From an uncultured Bacteroidota bacterium (GTDB lineage Bacteria; Bacteroidota; Bacteroidia; Chitinophagales; LD1): DNA of 58,534 nucleotides. Position numbers and translations under genes: made by a program. Under the pieces are notes generated by a model. The model was not told where the DNA came from, ran no database searches, and was given only the letters and a program-made list of their open reading frames with translations. The DNA is taken from NCBI GenBank assembly GCA_903919075.1, contig CAIXGR010000076.1, positions 1-58,534 on the forward strand, given 5' to 3'. Shown here one piece after another: positions 56,320-58,534 of this stretch. Within the stretch, counting starts at the first letter, position 1, and the number at the start of each line of letters is the position of its first letter.

Positions 56320-56585
56320 AAACACTGAGTGCGATTATTGTAGCTATATTATTAACCGATGGCCTAAAGGCCGGTAACCCACATAGAGACTATCTTGTTT
56401 TGAAAACAAGAAATCAACTTTCATTTGCAATGGCCCCAGTTCAGGTAGAATCAGAAATACAGGAAAGCAACATTATAATTAAGCCGGTGCCTCATTATCA
56501 AATTCCTACCGGTGCGGTTTTTTGCCGGTTAGAGGATAAGCTTACCCGGGCGACTAAGGTTTGGATAAAAATTGGGGTGAAATAA
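56316..56585 (+). CDS. small secreted protein, unknown function
   Basis: 89 residues with a plausible signal peptide (MKTLSAIIVAILLTDGLKAG). The rest has no family I recognise; one Cys in GAVFCRLED. Its ATG overlaps the stop of the GT2 gene as ATGA, which supports real translation and coupling to that gene. Confidence 0.7.
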   Translation: MKTLSAIIVAILLTDGLKAGNPHRDYLVLKTRNQLSFAMAPVQVESEIQESNIIIKPVPHYQIPTGAVFCRLEDKLTRATKVWIKIGVK

Positions 56586-56598
56586 AACACTTCGGTTA

Positions 56599-57318
56599 TT
56601 AATCCAACAACACTTCCAATATTTCGGGCGAGCGTAAGGAGAAGTTTTCGATATGCATTTGATAATATCTAAGCAAGCTTTTCATCAGTTGTTTTCTTTC
56701 GGCCCGTGAAACTTTAAATTGAGAATTTTCAAATACAGTAGTGGCCATAAGGTCGTTTAGAAATTTGCTTTCTTTTGCGTTTAGCGTATTTGGTTCGCTT
56801 GAATATTTAGTGAAAACACCTTCGCGCAATTCAAAAAATTGTAATTCTTCCGAAAAATTTCCGTGCGGCGAAAAGCCAAGATAGCGGGTAAAATGCACCA
56901 AAAAGATTAAGTGAAAATCGGGATTTAGCTTTTGCGATTGATCTAATGCGCAGAAAGAATCATAGATGAATTCGAACATCTCATCGTTCTGTTCATGCTC
57001 GCGAATGGACTTTGAAATAACCTCGAGCAAAAAAAGGGCAATGGCAGATTTAAGTGTATCAAACGGAATAGATTGATAATTGTAAGCCCTGCGGAATTCT
57101 TTAATGTACTGCAGTGATTTATTCTCTCGATGGGAAACCTCCATTTCGAGCAATGTAAGCGGTTGCAACAATGCAGCCTTTGATTTTGATTTTGCGGAAC
57201 GAACACCTTTTACGATATACGAAACCAAGCCGAGCTGTTCAGTATAAATTTTTGTAATTACACTTGTTTCAGAGAATTTAACGGTATGAAGAACAATGCC
57301 TTTAGTTTTGAGGTACAC
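56599..57318 (-). CDS. recO: DNA repair protein RecO
   Basis: RecFOR-pathway annealing and SSB-binding protein. 239 residues: N-terminal OB fold (KGIVLHTVKFSETSVITKIYTEQLG and SYIVKGVRSAKSKS) and a helical C-terminal domain. The zinc-binding cysteines of some RecO proteins are absent, as often in Bacteroidota. GTG start at 57318, needed to include the first OB strand. Convergent with the small secreted protein gene. Confidence 0.93.
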   Translation of the reverse strand: MYLKTKGIVLHTVKFSETSVITKIYTEQLGLVSYIVKGVRSAKSKSKAALLQPLTLLEMEVSHRENKSLQYIKEFRRAYNYQSIPFDTLKSAIALFLLEVISKSIREHEQNDEMFEFIYDSFCALDQSQKLNPDFHLIFLVHFTRYLGFSPHGNFSEELQFFELREGVFTKYSSEPNTLNAKESKFLNDLMATTVFENSQFKVSRAERKQLMKSLLRYYQMHIENFSLRSPEILEVLLD

Positions 57319-57373
57319 GCTATCTTGTGTCTGGTTACTTTAATTCACGGTTTAAGATACAAATTACGGGAAT

Positions 57374-58249
57374 CTAATTTTGGCGTTTATACAATCTACC
57401 ACACCACTTTTGGTAAGAATTGGAGTAGCAGGTGGTGCAAAAGCCCATTATCTGCGTAACCTTATCATTATATGAATTGAAAAATTGTTGTTGCTCTAAA
57501 GAATCGTGCGGGCTCAAATTAGCGGGAAGAAGTTCAGTATTATACTCCTGGTATAAAAAATGCTCCCCACCTGCATGGTTAAAAGCATCTAACGCAAGAT
57601 ATGCAGAAGCAGTATGGTCGGGGTGATCGGCCGGGTTAATTACTTTGCTGGTATCTGGAATATGTAACGATTGAAGCGGGCGTGAATCAATTTCATCTTC
57701 AACAATATCTTTAACAAAATGGGCTAAGGCCTCCCAGTTTTTAAAGTGGTTGAGCGAATCGGCGCTCATGATATCATGTATCTCGCCGTTTTGTAATTTG
57801 GTTAGGCTTACATTATTTAGCGCAGCAAAGCCCTTGCCATCACTATTTCCATCGGGTATTCTTAAAAAGAAAACTGTAATATTACCTGATCTGAAAGTAG
57901 GGATGGTACGCCCATCAATTTTGGCATAGTTGATTGTATTATTGGGGGCAATATTTTTAAAAGCGAGGGCATAATTAATTGAAGCCATTACACCGGCTTC
58001 GCGGGCCATAGAATATTTATGCTGATCGGAACCGGAAGTGGTGATTATTAAAATTACATGCAGGTTGGTGTCCATCGCATCTTTTAAAAAATCGTGCCCC
58101 ATAAAAAGATGCCAATCATCGTGATGTGCTACAACATAAATTGCTGCCGCTTTATATTTGGAAGTGTGTGTGCGGTTTAAAAACCACAAGGATATTAAAG
58201 CTAAAAGGAATATTATTGTAAGAACAAAAATTTGGATGCGCCGACTCAT
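57374..58249 (-). CDS. PIG-L/LmbE-family deacetylase, membrane-anchored
   Basis: About 291 residues from ATG 58249 (a TTG two codons upstream is possible). N-terminal TM anchor (about 5-25), then a PIG-L fold. The metal motif reads AHHDDW where the family has PHPDDE: His and both Asp are kept, Glu is Trp. The later HPDHTAS carries the third ligand. The family removes acetyl groups from N-acetylglucosamine-type sugars. Substrate unknown; faces the periplasm if the anchor is N-in. Confidence 0.82.
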   Translation of the reverse strand: MSRRIQIFVLTIIFLLALISLWFLNRTHTSKYKAAAIYVVAHHDDWHLFMGHDFLKDAMDTNLHVILIITTSGSDQHKYSMAREAGVMASINYALAFKNIAPNNTINYAKIDGRTIPTFRSGNITVFFLRIPDGNSDGKGFAALNNVSLTKLQNGEIHDIMSADSLNHFKNWEALAHFVKDIVEDEIDSRPLQSLHIPDTSKVINPADHPDHTASAYLALDAFNHAGGEHFLYQEYNTELLPANLSPHDSLEQQQFFNSYNDKVTQIMGFCTTCYSNSYQKWCGRLYKRQN

Positions 58250-58297
58250 AAACAAACATAAACAATAAACAAATAGTTACATAAGCAGCAAATGCTT

Positions 58298-58305
58298 TAG
58301 CTTTG
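58298..58305 (+). promoter_or_regulatory. -7 promoter box of the last, partial gene
   Basis: TAGCTTTG fits TAnnTTTG, 15 bp before the ATG at 58321 and identical to the box of the TrmH-family gene. Confidence 0.4.
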
Positions 58306-58320
58306 AAATGGCAGAATAAT

Positions 58321-58534
58321 ATGCGGAACTTTCTGATAGTTTTTTTTATTTATTTTCTGTTGGCTCTGATATCCTTTTTTAAGGGCCATCAGGGAATGAT
58401 AGTAAGTGATGCTAACGGCTGGTTTCATACTTATCAGCAAATGGGATGGCATGGCCTGCTTTATTCGTTTAACGATAGAAGCCTTCATTATTTTTACCAT
58501 TTATTTTTTTTTCTGTGTTATAAATGTTTTGGAT
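58321..58534 (+). CDS. membrane protein, 3'-partial
   Basis: Open frame from ATG 58321 to the window end, 71 residues visible. It starts MRNFLIVFFIYFLLALISFF (a TM helix), then a loop with KGHQGMIVSDANGWFHTYQQMGWHGLLYSF and a second hydrophobic stretch (HYFYHLFFFLCYKCF). The VSDANGWFHTY loop is like the first periplasmic loop of predicted GT-C type glycosyltransferases, such as the split gene at 51.8 kb (SWDIAGYYLY). It runs off the window. An ATG at 58308 meets a stop after three codons. Confidence 0.72.
   Translation, partial: MRNFLIVFFIYFLLALISFFKGHQGMIVSDANGWFHTYQQMGWHGLLYSFNDRSLHYFYHLFFFLCYKCFG

Overview
The window looks like a piece of a Bacteroidota chromosome, from a Chitinophagales/Sphingobacteriia-like lineage; this placement is inferred. 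The grounds are a type 9 secretion (T9SS type B) sorting domain, a TonB-dependent receptor with a carboxypeptidase-regulatory domain, many lipoproteins, the TAnnTTTG type of -7 promoter box in front of many genes, few Shine-Dalgarno sequences, and about 40-43% G+C by eye. I found no rRNA, tRNA, CRISPR array, insertion sequence or prophage. It is mostly core-genome DNA with compact, mainly plus-strand operons.

Layout. 1-5.5 kb: thrC (cut by the window edge), ybeY, mnmG and a large Ig-like lipoprotein. Two parS-like palindromes sit just before mnmG. 5.5-11.5 kb: a gamma-carbonic-anhydrase-like protein, idi, an O-methyltransferase, a glucosaminidase/LysM protein, lipoprotein MsrA, hpt and a YhiN-type flavoprotein. 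11.5-17.6 kb: a TonB-dependent receptor, a one-domain asparaginase, two lipocalin-like lipoproteins, a TraB/GumN protein and a Cys-cluster DUF3109 protein. 17.7-24.4 kb: a class A PBP whose basic C-terminal tail appears frame-shifted at a run of nine A, an RsmI-like methyltransferase, psd, an L,D-transpeptidase, a 607-bp non-coding region with DnaA-box-like sites, nadD and a TrmH-family methyltransferase. 24.4-34.7 kb: mutL, two tandem rhomboid proteases, cysS, an M28 peptidase, a small membrane protein and mfd.

34.7-43.5 kb: an MsbA-like ABC exporter, rbfA, a LolC/E-like permease, anmK, a small cytochrome c lipoprotein and a 1199-residue PKD/T9SS adhesin-like protein. 43.7-46.3 kb: a collagen-like Gly-X-Thr protein followed at once by a GT39-type membrane glycosyltransferase, a possible substrate and enzyme pair. 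46.3-58.5 kb: a class III aminotransferase, a sulfotransferase, polA, a membrane glycosyltransferase-like gene split by one in-frame TAG, recR, a GT2 fused to a degenerate sugar-phosphate transferase-like module, a small secreted protein, recO, a PIG-L-type deacetylase and the start of a membrane protein that runs off the window.

Themes: cell-envelope building and turnover (PBP, L,D-transpeptidase, glucosaminidase, AnmK, Psd, MsbA-like, LolC-like), DNA repair (mutL, mfd, polA, recR, recO), surface glycans and secreted proteins. The most useful second-look items are the palindrome ACCGGT, which is far commoner than chance; the parS pair; the oriC-like gap; the frame-shifted PBP tail; the amber-split gene; the collagen/GT39 pair; and promoter boxes so close to start codons that several mRNAs may be leaderless.
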